Positions 43,303-53,033 of a DNA stretch of 64,000 nt are shown here, piece by piece. Every line of letters begins with the position of its first letter. Position 1 is the first letter of the stretch. Source of the DNA: Meinhardsimonia xiamenensis. GTDB lineage: Bacteria > Pseudomonadota > Alphaproteobacteria > Rhodobacterales > Rhodobacteraceae. The stretch covers positions 317,501 to 381,500 of the forward strand of contig NZ_FNFV01000001.1 in the NCBI RefSeq assembly GCF_900102905.1, given 5' to 3'. A program made the translations under genes and the position numbers. The notes beneath the pieces were generated by a model. The model had not been told where the DNA came from. It worked only from the letters and a program-made list of their open reading frames with translations, and did not search any database.

Positions 43303-43923
43303 ATGCATCCCAACCCCGCCTTCCGGCAGGTCCCGCGCGCCGCGATGGTCGCCTTCGCAGGCGAGCGCGGCTTCGGGACGCTGGCAGTCAACGCGGCGCC
43401 GGCGCCGCTTCTGTCGCACATTCCCTTCTTTCTGGATGAGGAAGGGAATGTGGCGGAACTCCATCTTGTGCGGTCGAACCCCATCGTGCCGCTCGCGCGG
43501 GAGGGGGTGCCGGCGGTGATCTCGGTCTCCGGGCCGGATGGCTACATCTCGCCGGACTGGTACGGGCTCGACGGTCAGGTTCCGACCTGGAACTACATTG
43601 CCGTGCATCTGAGGGGCATCCTCGAGCCACTGCCCGAGGAGGAACTCCCGCAGCTTCTCGATCGGCTCTCGGCCGTGTTCGAGGCGCGTCTCGCCCCCAA
43701 GCCCGCATGGACACGGGCAAAGATGGCGACGGCCGCCTTCGAGCGAATGCTGCGCATGATCCTGCCGTTTCGCCTGCGTGTCGAAGCGGTCGAGGGCACG
43801 TGGAAGCTGTCGCAGAACAAGCCGGAGGCCGCGCGTCTTGCCGCCGCCGACGGGCTGGAGCAGGGCGGCTTCGGGATGGAGACGTCCGCGCTTGCCGCCT
43901 GGATGCGCCGCGGCGGGGCGTGA
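43303..43923 (+). CDS. PaiB-like FMN-binding protein
   Basis: A 206-residue protein of the PaiB family (FMN-binding, split-barrel flavin fold), called negative transcriptional regulators after Bacillus PaiB though many are likely oxidoreductases or have unknown roles. Seen: 'LLSHIPFFLDEEGNVAELHLVRSNP' (partly shown), 'GYISPDWYG', 'VPTWNYIAVHLRG' and C-terminal 'EGTWKLSQNKPEAAR'. It starts 3 bases after the mtaB stop without an obvious ribosome site, so translation is probably coupled to mtaB. Confidence 0.88.
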   Translation: MHPNPAFRQVPRAAMVAFAGERGFGTLAVNAAPAPLLSHIPFFLDEEGNVAELHLVRSNPIVPLAREGVPAVISVSGPDGYISPDWYGLDGQVPTWNYIAVHLRGILEPLPEEELPQLLDRLSAVFEARLAPKPAWTRAKMATAAFERMLRMILPFRLRVEAVEGTWKLSQNKPEAARLAAADGLEQGGFGMETSALAAWMRRGGA

Positions 43924-43947
43924 GCCACAACGGGGCGCACAAAGACG

Positions 43948-43981
43948 AACCGCCGCCCGGAGGCGGCGGTTGCGGTGTTTT
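43948..43981 (+). terminator. Terminator between paiB-like gene and the ATP synthase operon
   Basis: AACCGCCGCC (43948-43957) and GGCGGCGGTT (43962-43971) form ten perfect pairs with a CGGA loop, followed by TGCGGTGTTTT. It can end the plus-strand dapF-mtaB-paiB transcript, and the same stem may end the minus-strand atp transcript, which stops 60 bases away. Confidence 0.65.
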
Positions 43982-44031
43982 GCCGCGCCGGCGCGGGTTT
44001 CCCCGTGCGTGCGGCGTGAGCTGCGAACCGT

Positions 44032-44589
44032 TCAGTGGAGGCGCTTCTCCACCGTCTCGATGGCCTCGTCGATCAGCTTGTTGGCCTGTTGCGCCGTCAT
44101 CTGCGCCGCGATCACGTCGCGGGCCGCCGCGATTGCCACGTCGACGGCACGGTTGCGCACTTCCTTGAGTGCCGCGGCCTGGGCTGAAGCGATCTGCTCC
44201 TCGGCGGCCTGCAGCCGACGCTTGAGCGTCTCCTGCAGCTCCTTCTTGGCTTGCGCGGCGGCAAGCTCGGCCTCCTCGCGGGCGTGAGCGATGAGCCGTT
44301 CCGCCTCGCTCGAGACCTCCTTGAGCTTGCGCTCCTGCGCGGCGAGTGCTGCCTGGGCCTCCTCGCGGATGGAGCGCGCCTCCTCCAGCTCGGCCTTGAT
44401 CTGCTGGGCGCGCTTGTCGAGCATGCCGGCAAGGCGCTGCGGCACCTTCAGGTAGACGAGCACCGCCACGAACAGCAGGAAGGCCAGCAACACCACGAAG
44501 TTGGTGTTGCGCAGCGAGAAGAACGGCCCCGAGGCGGCAAGCGCCGGACCGGCGGAGAAAGCCAGAAACAGGGTGGTGAACCTGATCAT
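44032..44589 (-). CDS. atpF: ATP synthase F0 subunit b
   Basis: A 185-residue stator subunit. A membrane anchor lies at about 28-48 ('[19 protein letters not shown]'), preceded by a short hydrophobic leader-like stretch (2-18), and the rest is one long charged helix ('[28 protein letters not shown]', partly shown) that dimerises with b' and reaches F1. Its start overlaps the b' stop by 4 bases. Last gene of atpIBEXF; the F1 genes are not in this window. Confidence 0.95.
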   Translation of the reverse strand: MIRFTTLFLAFSAGPALAASGPFFSLRNTNFVVLLAFLLFVAVLVYLKVPQRLAGMLDKRAQQIKAELEEARSIREEAQAALAAQERKLKEVSSEAERLIAHAREEAELAAAQAKKELQETLKRRLQAAEEQIASAQAAALKEVRNRAVDVAIAAARDVIAAQMTAQQANKLIDEAIETVEKRLH

Positions 44590-45161
44590 GCCCGCGTTCC
44601 TCCGATCTTCGCGCTCACGGCCTCGGCAATGGCCTTCGGATCGGCCTTGCCGCCGAGCAGGGCGACCACCTCGCGGGCGACCTCCTCGGCAACGGCGCGC
44701 ACGTTTTCGAGCGCGCTGGCGCGAATCTCGGCGATGGCCTTTTCCGATTCCGCCGCGCGCGCGGCGATCTCGGCATCGGCCTTGGCGGTGGCCTCGTCGA
44801 TTTCGCGCTGCAGCTCGGCCTTGGCTTCGGCGATCACGCGCTGGGCCTCGGCACGGGCGTCGGCCAGAGCCTTCTGATAGGTTTCCTCGGCCTCCACGGC
44901 CTTGCGCTTGAGCTCCTCGGCCTTCTCCAGATCGCCGGTGATGGTGCCCGAGCGCTCGGCGAGCACCGAGGCGATGCGCGGCAGCGCGAGTCGGCTGAGG
45001 ATCAGGTAGAGAACCACCAGCGCGACGGCGAGCCAGAAGATCTGGTTCGGGAAGGTGGAAAAGTCGAGCTGCGGCATGCCGACCGCTTCGGCACCGCCAT
45101 GCGCGGCATCGGCCGCGCCGTGAGCGGTCCCGTGGGCCGCGGTTTCGGTTTCGCTTGCCAT
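44586..45161 (-). CDS. atpX: ATP synthase F0 subunit b'
   Basis: A 191-residue second b-type subunit, as in photosynthetic and many other alphaproteobacteria. A soluble His/Ala/Gly-rich N-terminal tail (1-30) precedes the membrane helix '[21 protein letters not shown]' (partly shown) and a long coiled-coil ('[21 protein letters not shown]'). The extended N terminus and higher divergence mark it as b' rather than b. The gene symbol follows Rhodobacter capsulatus atpIBEXF usage, from memory. Preceded by an intercistronic hairpin. Confidence 0.9.
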   Translation of the reverse strand: MASETETAAHGTAHGAADAAHGGAEAVGMPQLDFSTFPNQIFWLAVALVVLYLILSRLALPRIASVLAERSGTITGDLEKAEELKRKAVEAEETYQKALADARAEAQRVIAEAKAELQREIDEATAKADAEIAARAAESEKAIAEIRASALENVRAVAEEVAREVVALLGGKADPKAIAEAVSAKIGGTRA

Positions 45162-45189
45162 ATCTGTCTCCCGGTGCCCGAAAACCCGT

Positions 45190-45214
45190 CCGGGCGGGTG
45201 CTGAGCCCGCCCGG
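45190..45214 (-). terminator. Intercistronic hairpin after atpE
   Basis: CCGGGCGGG (45190-45198) and CCCGCCCGG (45206-45214) form nine perfect pairs with a 7-base loop in the 76-base atpE-atpX gap. On the minus strand ACGGG then TTTT (45181-45184) follows. Partial termination or exonuclease protection here would help give the excess of c subunit the complex needs. Confidence 0.5.
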
Positions 45215-45237
45215 TCGATACCGTCGGTCAGTCAGGA

Positions 45238-45474
45238 TCAGACGGCGAACATCAGCAGAAGCGCGACGAGGAAGGAGAAGATCCCCAGCGCTTCGGAGAA
45301 CGCGATGCCGATGAACATGGTTGCGGTCTGACCGCCTGCCGCCGAGGGGTTGCGCAGCGCGCCGGCGAGGTAGTTGCCGACGACGTTGCCCACACCAAGC
45401 GCGGCACCGCCCATGCCGGTACAGGCCAGACCGGCACCGATGTAGGCACCCATTTGAACGATATCGCCTTCCAT
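45238..45474 (-). CDS. atpE: ATP synthase F0 subunit c
   Basis: A 78-residue proteolipid with two membrane helices. Helix 1 is Gly/Ala-rich ('[21 protein letters not shown]'-like, partly shown), the polar loop is 'ALRNPSA', and helix 2 '[20 protein letters not shown]' carries the ion-binding Glu in 'FSEALGIF'. Multiple copies form the rotor ring; the site is of the proton type. Hairpin downstream, atpB 55 bases upstream. Confidence 0.96.
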   Translation of the reverse strand: MEGDIVQMGAYIGAGLACTGMGGAALGVGNVVGNYLAGALRNPSAAGGQTATMFIGIAFSEALGIFSFLVALLLMFAV

Positions 45475-45529
45475 GATCGTCTCTCCTTGGATTGGAATTG
45501 GCAGTGTTGCGGGTTGTCTCGACCGCGCC

Positions 45530-46273
45530 TCAGTGGTGCGGATGCAGCGCGTCCTTCAGGTAGACGCAGGTGAGGATCGTGAAGACATAGGCTTGGATGA
45601 AGGCCACGAGAGTCTCCAGCGCGTAGATCGCGGTGATCGCCAGGATCGATACCGGCGAGATAGCGGCAAGCGCCGCGAAGGCCGCGAAAACCTTGATGAC
45701 GGCATGTCCGGCCATCATGTTGCCGGCAAGTCGGATCGAGTGGCTGACCGGGCGCACGAAATAGGAGATCACCTCGATCACGGCGAGGATCGGGCGAATG
45801 GGCAGCGGCGCCGCGTCAACCCAGAACAGGCGCAGGAAGCTCATGCCGTGCAGCGCGAAGCCAAGCGCGGTAATGCCGACGAACACGAGCAGCGCCAGAA
45901 CCGCTGTCACCGCGATGTGCGAGGTGGTGGTGAACGCCATCGGCAGAAGGCCGAGGAAGTTGGCGAAGACGATGAACATGAACAGCGTCATGATGTAGGG
46001 GAAGTACCGCAGCCCCTCCTTGCCGGTCACGTCCTCGACCATCTTGTAGACGAGGCAATAGGCAAGCTCGGCCACCGACTGGGTGCGTGAGGGCACGATC
46101 GCCCGGCGGCGCGTGCCGGCGACCAGAAGCAGGAACACGCCGAGCACGGTGAGCGCCAGCCACAGCGTCACGTTCGAGGGCGTGTACCAGTGCAGCTCGT
46201 CGCCGCCGAACAGCGGCTTGACGATGAACTGATCCATCGGGTGGAAAACCAGACCGCCTTCCTGTTCCGCCAC
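45530..46273 (-). CDS. atpB: ATP synthase F0 subunit a
   Basis: A 247-residue membrane subunit forming the proton half-channels against the c ring. Hydrophobic helices fill most of the chain; the essential Arg is in '[20 protein letters not shown]', and '[18 protein letters not shown]' and '[29 protein letters not shown]' (partly shown) are hallmark regions. The start is 3 bases after the atpI stop. Confidence 0.96.
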   Translation of the reverse strand: MAEQEGGLVFHPMDQFIVKPLFGGDELHWYTPSNVTLWLALTVLGVFLLLVAGTRRRAIVPSRTQSVAELAYCLVYKMVEDVTGKEGLRYFPYIMTLFMFIVFANFLGLLPMAFTTTSHIAVTAVLALLVFVGITALGFALHGMSFLRLFWVDAAPLPIRPILAVIEVISYFVRPVSHSIRLAGNMMAGHAVIKVFAAFAALAAISPVSILAITAIYALETLVAFIQAYVFTILTCVYLKDALHPHH

Positions 46274-46276
46274 GTC

Positions 46277-46606
46277 TCAATCCTCTTTACCGGCGGGCCT
46301 GCCCGCTTCCTGATCCCTTCTGATCTCCTCGGCCGTGCGCATCATCGTGCGCACCCCGGCCGCGAAGCCCAGCAACGCAAACAGCACCAGGAACACGGGC
46401 AAGGTGCCGAAAAGCACGTCAAGCCCGTATCCGATGCCGAAACCGATCATCAGACCGGTCACCAGCTCGATCACCATTCGCCAGCCCTGGCTGGCCTGCG
46501 AATAGTGTTCCTCGGATGTCGAAGGCGCGGGCGCCCGCTCGGCCTTGAACCGCTCGATGCGTTCCTCGAGCCGCCTCAGCCGCTCGTCACGGTCCGCCTC
46601 GCCCAT
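46277..46606 (-). CDS. atpI: ATP synthase protein I (AtpI)
   Basis: A 109-residue protein with a charged N-terminal half ('RLEERIERFKAERAPAPSTSEE', partly shown) and two membrane helices (about 52-72 and 78-98, with 'GFGIGYGLDVLFGTLPVFLVLFALLGFAAG' split across them). AtpI aids c-ring assembly or Mg transport; it is the first gene of the F0 operon. ATG 46606 lies about 23 bases from the predicted transcription start. Confidence 0.92.
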   Translation of the reverse strand: MGEADRDERLRRLEERIERFKAERAPAPSTSEEHYSQASQGWRMVIELVTGLMIGFGIGYGLDVLFGTLPVFLVLFALLGFAAGVRTMMRTAEEIRRDQEAGRPAGKED

Positions 46607-46635
46607 CGCATCGCCCCCGAGGACAGTCGCGGCGG

Positions 46636-46664
46636 ACCCTAGAAATGCGTCGGTGCAGAGTCAA
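46636..46664 (-). promoter_or_regulatory. Predicted promoter of the atpIBEXF operon
   Basis: On the minus strand TTGACT (complement of 46659-46664) and TAGGGT (complement of 46636-46641) are 17 bases apart, with transcription expected to start near 46629, just ahead of atpI. The -35 box is strong and the -10 box weak, as is usual for this GC-rich group. Confidence 0.45.
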
Positions 46665-46823
46665 TATCCCAAAAGCACAGGGCGCATCTGTGCAAGATAT
46701 TGAAAAATAACGCGAAACCGTGAGGCCATGGATCCACGCGCCTGCATCGCGCCGCCTGCGCGGGAGAAGCGACATTCAACCATCCGGTTGACCGATGCCC
46801 GGCCACGGCCCTATGCGGGGCGC

Positions 46824-47171
46824 ATGGAGAACAAGCTCGACGCCGTGTTTTCCGCGCTTGCCGACCCGACGCGGCGGCGGATCCTGACCATGCTTCTTGA
46901 AGATGACATGGCGGTGACCGATGTCGCCGAGCCCTTCGAGATGTCGCTTGCGGCGATCTCCAAGCATCTGGCCATTCTCACCCGCGCGGGCCTCATCAGC
47001 CAGGAGAAGCGCGGGCGGGTGAAGTGGTGCAAGCTCGAGCCGGATGCGCTGCGCGAGGCCTCGGTGTGGATGCAGGGCTTCGGGCAGTTCGAGCCGGTCA
47101 ATCTCGATGCCTTCGAGCGCTTCCTTCAGGCCGAGCTCGGCATTGGCGCCGAGGCCGAGGGCGATCAGTGA
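46824..47171 (+). CDS. ArsR-family transcriptional regulator
   Basis: A 115-residue winged-helix protein: 'LDAVFSALADPTRRRILTMLL', 'VTDVAEPFEMSLAAISKHLAIL' (partly shown), wing 'ISQEKRGRVKWCKLEP', and C-terminal 'SVWMQGFGQFEPVNLDAFERFL'. This is the metal-independent SmtB/ArsR subgroup often paired with an SRPBCC (AHSA1) gene; none is adjacent here. A TTGACC...TATGCG pair at 46788-46817 would place the RNA start at or next to ATG 46824, a possible leaderless message. Its end overlaps the EamA gene by 7 bases. Confidence 0.88.
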   Translation: MENKLDAVFSALADPTRRRILTMLLEDDMAVTDVAEPFEMSLAAISKHLAILTRAGLISQEKRGRVKWCKLEPDALREASVWMQGFGQFEPVNLDAFERFLQAELGIGAEAEGDQ

Positions 47172-48058
47172 CCCTCGTCCTTGAGCAGCATCACCAGCGC
47201 AACCACCGTGAGAGCGATGCCGGGGAAGACGAGCGCCGGTGGCATCTCGTGGCCAAGCGCCAGCTCCAGAAGGATCACCCATGAGGGCGTGAGGTAGTTG
47301 TAGGCCATCACCTTCGCGCCGGGGATTCGCTGGGCGGCGTACTGCAAGAGCCAGAAGGTGCCCGCGCCCGAGACGATGGCGGTGTAGCCGATCACGAACC
47401 ACACCATCGAGGGCAGCGCGCTCCACTCGGTGGCGGCAATGGCGGGCGCGCCGAGGGAGCTCAGCATCACCGCGCCGAAGACCATGACGTAGAAGACGAC
47501 GACGATACCGGGCTCGCCGCGGTTCAGCTTGCGCAGGAACACCGTGTAGAGCGCATGCGCCACGCAGCCGACGAAATAGATCGCCTCGCCCCTGCCGAGA
47601 TGGAAGTTGACGAGTGCCGAGAGGTCGGCGCGGAAGATCACCCACAGCGCCCCCGCCGCGCCGACGGCAAGCGCCAGCGCCATGCGCGCGGTGACGAACT
47701 GGCGCAGGATGAGCCAGCCCGCCAGCGCGGTGACGATGGGCATGAGCGTGAACACCGCCGCGGCCGAGACGGGCGGCGCCGTCTTCAGCCCCTCGAACAT
47801 CAGCACGAAATAGCTGCCGAAGAGCCCGCCGAGTACCAGATAGCGCCACGGCGCCTCGGGCAGCCCACGCGGCAGCTTGCCCGCTGCGGCAGCGAGCGCG
47901 CCCACGACAAAGGTGCCGAGCACGAAGCGCGCGGCGTTGAGCGCGATGGGCGCGATGTCGTTGGCGACCATGGCGCCGAGGCTGAAGGAGCCCGCCACCA
48001 GCGCCGAGAAGGCGAGCATCGCCGCGTGGCCGAGAAGCTGTTCACGGCGGTCGCGCAT
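47165..48058 (-). CDS. EamA/DMT-family membrane transporter
   Basis: A 297-residue inner-membrane protein with ten predicted helices in two EamA repeats ('VAGSFSLGAMVANDIAPIAL', 'ALNAARFVLGTFVVGALAAA', 'YNYLTPSWVILLELALG'). Likely exporter of a metabolite or amino acid, substrate unknown. ATG 48058 overlaps the LysR stop by one base (TGATG), so it is translated with that regulator, an unusual tandem rather than divergent pairing. Confidence 0.88.
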   Translation of the reverse strand: MRDRREQLLGHAAMLAFSALVAGSFSLGAMVANDIAPIALNAARFVLGTFVVGALAAAAGKLPRGLPEAPWRYLVLGGLFGSYFVLMFEGLKTAPPVSAAAVFTLMPIVTALAGWLILRQFVTARMALALAVGAAGALWVIFRADLSALVNFHLGRGEAIYFVGCVAHALYTVFLRKLNRGEPGIVVVFYVMVFGAVMLSSLGAPAIAATEWSALPSMVWFVIGYTAIVSGAGTFWLLQYAAQRIPGAKVMAYNYLTPSWVILLELALGHEMPPALVFPGIALTVVALVMLLKDEGH

Positions 48059-48945
48059 CAGGCGATGTACCAGTCCTTCGCGGCCTCCTTCAGGAACCGC
48101 GTGAGTGCCTGAACCTTGGCGCTGCGATGCAGATCGACATGGGTGACGAGCCAGAGCTGCGCCGCCCATTCCTCGCGCGGGGGCATGACCTCGATCAGCT
48201 CGGGGTGTGCCTCCGCCACCCAGCGCGGCAGGAAGCCGAGCCCCGCGCCGCCAATCACCGCCAGCTCGTGGGCGCGCGACTCGACCGCCCGGAACACCAC
48301 CTGATCGCGCGGCACGCGCTCGCGCAGCCACATTTCGGTGGGCGCGCGGGAATTGGCATTGTCGTGGGCAACGAAGCGGTGACGCGGCAGCTCCTCTTCG
48401 CTCGCGGGCAGGCCATATGCCTCGGCATAGGCCGGCGCGGCGTAGAGAGCGGCAGAAAGGCGGCAGAAGGGCTGCACGACGTTGTCCGGTTCCTCGGGCG
48501 CGCGCCCGGCGCGAACGGCGACATGCGCCTCGCCATACTCGAGGCGGAACAGCCGCTCGTCGGTGAGAAAGCGCACCACGAGGTCGGGATGGGCCTGCTG
48601 AAAGGCCACGAGCGCCGGTGTGAGCAGCGGCGCAAGGCCCGCGAGCGAGGTGACGATGAGCTCGCCCGACATCGCCTCGCCCTGCCCGCGGATGCGGCTG
48701 ACAAGCTGGGAAAGCTGATCGTCGGTGGCCTGCGCCACCCGCAGCAGTTCCTGCCCTGCCTCGGTGGGCGTGTAGCCGCGGGCGTGGCGCTGGAAGAGCT
48801 TGGTGCCAAGGCGCTTTTCCAGCGCGTCGATGTGGCGGATGACGGTGGCGTGATGCACGCCCAGCGCCTCGGCCGCGCCGCTCACCGTACCGGCGCGGGC
48901 GACGTGATAGGCGGTGCGGATCTCGTCCCAGTTGCCGACGGGCAT
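48058..48945 (-). CDS. LysR-family transcriptional regulator
   Basis: A 295-residue regulator with an N-terminal helix-turn-helix ('YHVARAGTVSGAAEALGVHHATVIRHIDALEKRLG', partly shown) and a periplasmic-binding-protein-like effector domain (about 92-290). Motif 'KLFQRHARGYTPTEAGQELL' follows the linker. Target and inducer are unknown; the coupled EamA transporter is a candidate target. ATG 48945 is chosen although the frame is open 38 codons upstream. Confidence 0.9.
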   Translation of the reverse strand: MPVGNWDEIRTAYHVARAGTVSGAAEALGVHHATVIRHIDALEKRLGTKLFQRHARGYTPTEAGQELLRVAQATDDQLSQLVSRIRGQGEAMSGELIVTSLAGLAPLLTPALVAFQQAHPDLVVRFLTDERLFRLEYGEAHVAVRAGRAPEEPDNVVQPFCRLSAALYAAPAYAEAYGLPASEEELPRHRFVAHDNANSRAPTEMWLRERVPRDQVVFRAVESRAHELAVIGGAGLGFLPRWVAEAHPELIEVMPPREEWAAQLWLVTHVDLHRSAKVQALTRFLKEAAKDWYIA

Positions 48946-49015
48946 CGATGTCGCGCGCCGAACGCGGCGCCTCCTGATGGCTCCGGCCTTGGGATTGCCC
49001 AGGGGCGCGGCAACG

Positions 49016-49801
49016 TCAAGTCGATTGCGCACCGCGCGGGATGCGCCGGAAGGCGGCATTGCCCTGGCGCTCGGCCGCGCGCCATTCGGCCTCGAGCGCG
49101 GCGCGCTCGGCCTCGACCAGCGCCTCGAGCGTCTCGATGCGCGGCGCGCCGGGGCGGCGCATGTGATCCATCAGCCGGTGGCTGTGGATGATGGTGGGCT
49201 CGGCGTCGAGCGGCTCCCAGGCGTCGAGCATGGTCACGCGGCGCAGGTTGTATTCGGGCGGCAGGACATGGAAGCGCAGATCCGACTGCCAGAGCATGTC
49301 CTTCAGGATCGGCTGGTCGCGGGGCTGGTCCGGCGCGGCGTGAAAGCGCGCCGCCCATTCGGCGAGGAAGGCCAGCATGCGCGGGCTGTTGCAGTAGAGC
49401 AGGACGCCCGAATTGAACTGCGGAAAGGCATGGGGTGTCTCCACCTCGTGCCCCTCGCGGATCAGCGCTGAAGCCCGGCGCACGTCATGGGCAAGCGCCA
49501 GGTCGAAACGCTCGAGAATGTCGAAAAGCCGCCCGAGCGGGCGCAGCACCAGCGTGTCGCAGTCAAGAAAGAGCGTGCGCGCAAAGCGGGTGAGCGGCAG
49601 GCAGTCGAGCTTGGCGCGGGGGTGCAGGCGTGGCACGGGGTGGACCGCGTCGAAAAGGCCGCTTGCCGCCATCTCGCCGGGCGCGTCGGTGAAAACATCG
49701 ATGGCCAGGGTCGGGTTGTGTTGCCTCAGGCTGCGCGCCGAGGCGCGGGCAAGCTCGCGATAGTCCGCGCCCGTGGCAACGTAGATGGCGCCTTCCGTCA
49801 T
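49016..49801 (-). CDS. Glycosyltransferase-like protein (GT-A fold)
   Basis: A 261-residue protein. 'IYVATGADYRELARASARSL' at the N terminus and 'RTLFLDCDTLVLRPL' with a DxD-type metal motif suggest a nucleotide-sugar transferase of the GT8-like group; 'FNSGVLLYCNS' and 'DQPILKDMLW' are typical of the same fold. Acceptor and donor are unknown. It lies 70 bases from the LysR start on the same strand; its start is 126 bases from lrgA, oppositely oriented. Single gene, no cell-surface cluster around it. Confidence 0.75.
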   Translation of the reverse strand: MTEGAIYVATGADYRELARASARSLRQHNPTLAIDVFTDAPGEMAASGLFDAVHPVPRLHPRAKLDCLPLTRFARTLFLDCDTLVLRPLGRLFDILERFDLALAHDVRRASALIREGHEVETPHAFPQFNSGVLLYCNSPRMLAFLAEWAARFHAAPDQPRDQPILKDMLWQSDLRFHVLPPEYNLRRVTMLDAWEPLDAEPTIIHSHRLMDHMRRPGAPRIETLEALVEAERAALEAEWRAAERQGNAAFRRIPRGAQST

Positions 49802-49927
49802 CGCTCGGGTCTCCTGCTGCGGGCGGAGAAGAGCACAAGGCGCGTCGGGTTGCGAGCCCGGACTTGGCAAGCCGGCGCGACCCGGCAATGCTGGAGGCGG
49901 TGGCCGGGTGCCGGGGAGGAGGGTTCG

Positions 49928-50296
49928 ATGATTGCGGGTCTGGCGCTTCTTCTGTCGCTGCAGCTTGCCGGGGAGCTGGCGGTGCGTGCGCTCGGCCTGC
50001 CGCTGCCCGGCCCCGTTCTCGGCATGGCTGGGCTTCTGGCGATGCTGTCGGCCTCTCCCCGGCTCGGGGAGGTGGTGGCGCCCACGGCAGGGGTGCTTCT
50101 GGCAAACCTGTCGCTTCTTTTCGTGCCTGCCGGGGTGGGGGTCGTGGCCCATCTCGACCGGATCACGAGCGAGGGGGCGGGGCTCGCGCTGGCCCTCGTC
50201 GGCTCGACCGTGCTCGCGCTGCTGGCCGGCGTGGGCGCCTTTCTGGCCGTCGCGCGCTGGATCGGCGCGGCCGCCGAGGAGGAGGGCGGGCGATGA
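49928..50296 (+). CDS. lrgA: CidA/LrgA-family membrane protein
   Basis: A 122-residue protein with four membrane helices and family motif 'LGLPLPGPVLGMAGLLAML' plus 'LLANLSLLFVPAGVGVV'. The family has been called holin-like; evidence in several bacteria points to LrgAB/CidAB as transporters of pyruvate or similar small acids, or of glycolate in plants. ATGA overlap with lrgB, with which it forms the usual pair. The frame is open far upstream but without support. Confidence 0.88.
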   Translation: MIAGLALLLSLQLAGELAVRALGLPLPGPVLGMAGLLAMLSASPRLGEVVAPTAGVLLANLSLLFVPAGVGVVAHLDRITSEGAGLALALVGSTVLALLAGVGAFLAVARWIGAAAEEEGGR

Positions 50297-51024
50297 GCGA
50301 CCCGGCGCTTCTGTGGTCCTACCTCGCGCGCGAGCCGCTGTTCTGGCTCACGATGACGCTGCTGGCCTATCTGGCCGGAGACCACGCCTTCCGCGCCGCG
50401 GGACGGCGGGCGCTGTTCAACCCCGTGCTCATTGCCGTGATCCTCATCGCGCTGGTGCTCGAGGGCACCGGCACGGCCTATCCCGCCTATTTCGAGGGGG
50501 CGCAATTCGTCCATTTCATGCTGGGGCCGGCAACGGTGGCGCTGGCCGTGCCGCTCCATGCCAACCTGCCGCGGCTGAAGGCCGCTGCGCTGCCGATGGC
50601 CGCCGCGCTCGTCGCGGGCTCGATCACCGCGATGGCCAGTGCGCTCGCCATTGGCGCGGCCTTCGGGCTCGACCGCGCCACGCTGCTTTCGCTGGCGCCG
50701 AAATCGTCCACCGCGCCGGTGGCCATTGGCGTGTCAGAGGCCATAGGCGGGGCGCCGAGCCTGACGGCGGTTCTCGTGATTCTCACCGGCATCATCGGCG
50801 CGGTGGTGGTCACGCCGCTCTTCAACGCGCTCGGCATCCGCGATTTCCGGGCCCGCGGTTTTGCGCTTGGCGTGGCGAGCCACGGCATTGGCACGGCGCG
50901 CGCGTTTCAGGTTTCGGATACGGCCGGCGCCTTCTCGGCCGTGGGCATGGGGCTCAACGCGCTTCTCACCGCCCTCATCGCGCCGTTCCTGGCGCCGTGG
51001 CTGATCGCGCTGCTCGCTCCCTGA
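50293..51024 (+). CDS. lrgB: LrgB-family membrane protein
   Basis: A 243-residue protein with about seven membrane helices. Motifs: 'YFEGAQFVHFMLGPATVALAVPL', the conserved 'LAPKSSTAPVAIGVSEAIGG' and 'ASHGIGTARAFQVSDTAGAFS'. It forms the larger half of the LrgAB pair. Start overlaps lrgA by 4 bases; cobO starts 68 bases later and may be separately expressed. Confidence 0.92.
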   Translation: MSDPALLWSYLAREPLFWLTMTLLAYLAGDHAFRAAGRRALFNPVLIAVILIALVLEGTGTAYPAYFEGAQFVHFMLGPATVALAVPLHANLPRLKAAALPMAAALVAGSITAMASALAIGAAFGLDRATLLSLAPKSSTAPVAIGVSEAIGGAPSLTAVLVILTGIIGAVVVTPLFNALGIRDFRARGFALGVASHGIGTARAFQVSDTAGAFSAVGMGLNALLTALIAPFLAPWLIALLAP

Positions 51025-51092
51025 GGCGCGCCCATTCCCCCTTGCCCCGGCGCCCGCGCAGGGCCAAAGTCACCCGCCCAAAGGAGGATGAC

Positions 51093-51701
51093 ATGACCGA
51101 AGACCTCGACCGCCACGCCCAGAAGATGGCCAAGAAGAAGGCCGCGCGCGAGAAGATCATGGCCACCAAGACCGAGGAGAAGGGCCTGATCATCGTCCAC
51201 ACCGGCAAGGGCAAGGGCAAGTCCACCGCCGCCTTCGGCATGATCTTCCGCTGCATCGCGCATGGCTTTCCCTGCGCGGTGGTGCAATTCATCAAGGGCG
51301 GCATGGCCACCGGCGAGCGCGACCTGATCGAGAGGCATTTCTCCGACATCTGCCAGTTCCACACCATGGGCGAGGGCTTCACCTGGGAGACGCAGAACCG
51401 TGAACGCGACATCGCCATGGCGCAGGCGGCGTGGGAGAAGGCCAAGGAGCTCATCCGTGATCCTGCAAACCGCATGGTGCTGCTCGACGAGATCAACATC
51501 GCGCTGCGCTACGACTATCTCGATACGGCCGAGGTGCTGCGTTTCCTCGCCGAGGAGAAGCCGCCGATGACCCATGTCGTGCTCACCGGGCGCAATGCCA
51601 AGCCCGAGCTGATCGAGGCGGCCGATCTCGTGACCGAGATGGAGCTTGTCAAGCACCCCTTCCGCTCCGGCGTGAAGGCCCAGCCGGGCGTGGAGTTCTG
51701 A
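51093..51701 (+). CDS. cobO: Cob(I)yrinic acid a,c-diamide adenosyltransferase
   Basis: A 202-residue BtuR/CobO-type enzyme that adds the adenosyl group to cobalt in vitamin B12 synthesis or salvage. P-loop 'HTGKGKGKSTAAFGM' (36-50), 'VVQFIKGGMATGERDL', 'LLDEINIALRYDYLD' and C-terminal 'VKHPFRSGVKAQPGVEF' are family marks. AAGGAGG lies 6 bases before ATG 51093. No other cob gene and no obvious cobalamin riboswitch is visible in the 68-base leader. Terminator downstream is for the opposite gene. Confidence 0.95.
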   Translation: MTEDLDRHAQKMAKKKAAREKIMATKTEEKGLIIVHTGKGKGKSTAAFGMIFRCIAHGFPCAVVQFIKGGMATGERDLIERHFSDICQFHTMGEGFTWETQNRERDIAMAQAAWEKAKELIRDPANRMVLLDEINIALRYDYLDTAEVLRFLAEEKPPMTHVVLTGRNAKPELIEAADLVTEMELVKHPFRSGVKAQPGVEF

Positions 51702-51758
51702 GCCGGCCGCAGGCGACCGGGCCGCTCCGGCTGCGCTGATCGGGGCGAGACGCTGCAG

Positions 51759-51789
51759 AAAAAGGCCCCGCCGGAGCGCTCCGACGGGG
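51759..51789 (-). terminator. Rho-independent terminator of ccrM
   Basis: On the minus strand a 24-base hairpin (complement of 51766-51789, CCCCGTCGGA... paired with ...TCCGGCGGGG, one T-G pair) is followed by CC and TTTTT (51759-51763). It lies 53 bases beyond the ccrM stop and may also act on cobO read-through. Confidence 0.7.
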
Positions 51790-51842
51790 TCAGTTCGTGC
51801 CGTCGGTTCCCGTGAGCCGACGGCACCGGCGGTATGAAAGCG

Positions 51843-53031
<1,189 letters not shown>

Positions 53032-53033
<2 letters not shown>

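Noticed and set aside
49928-51024. Prophage holin interpretation of the LrgAB pair
   Set aside because: No phage genes are nearby and the pair is a chromosomal membrane family; holin-like naming is historical.
51025-51092. Possible cobalamin riboswitch before cobO
   Set aside because: The leader is only 68 bases and shows no B12-box-like sequence; a riboswitch would not fit.
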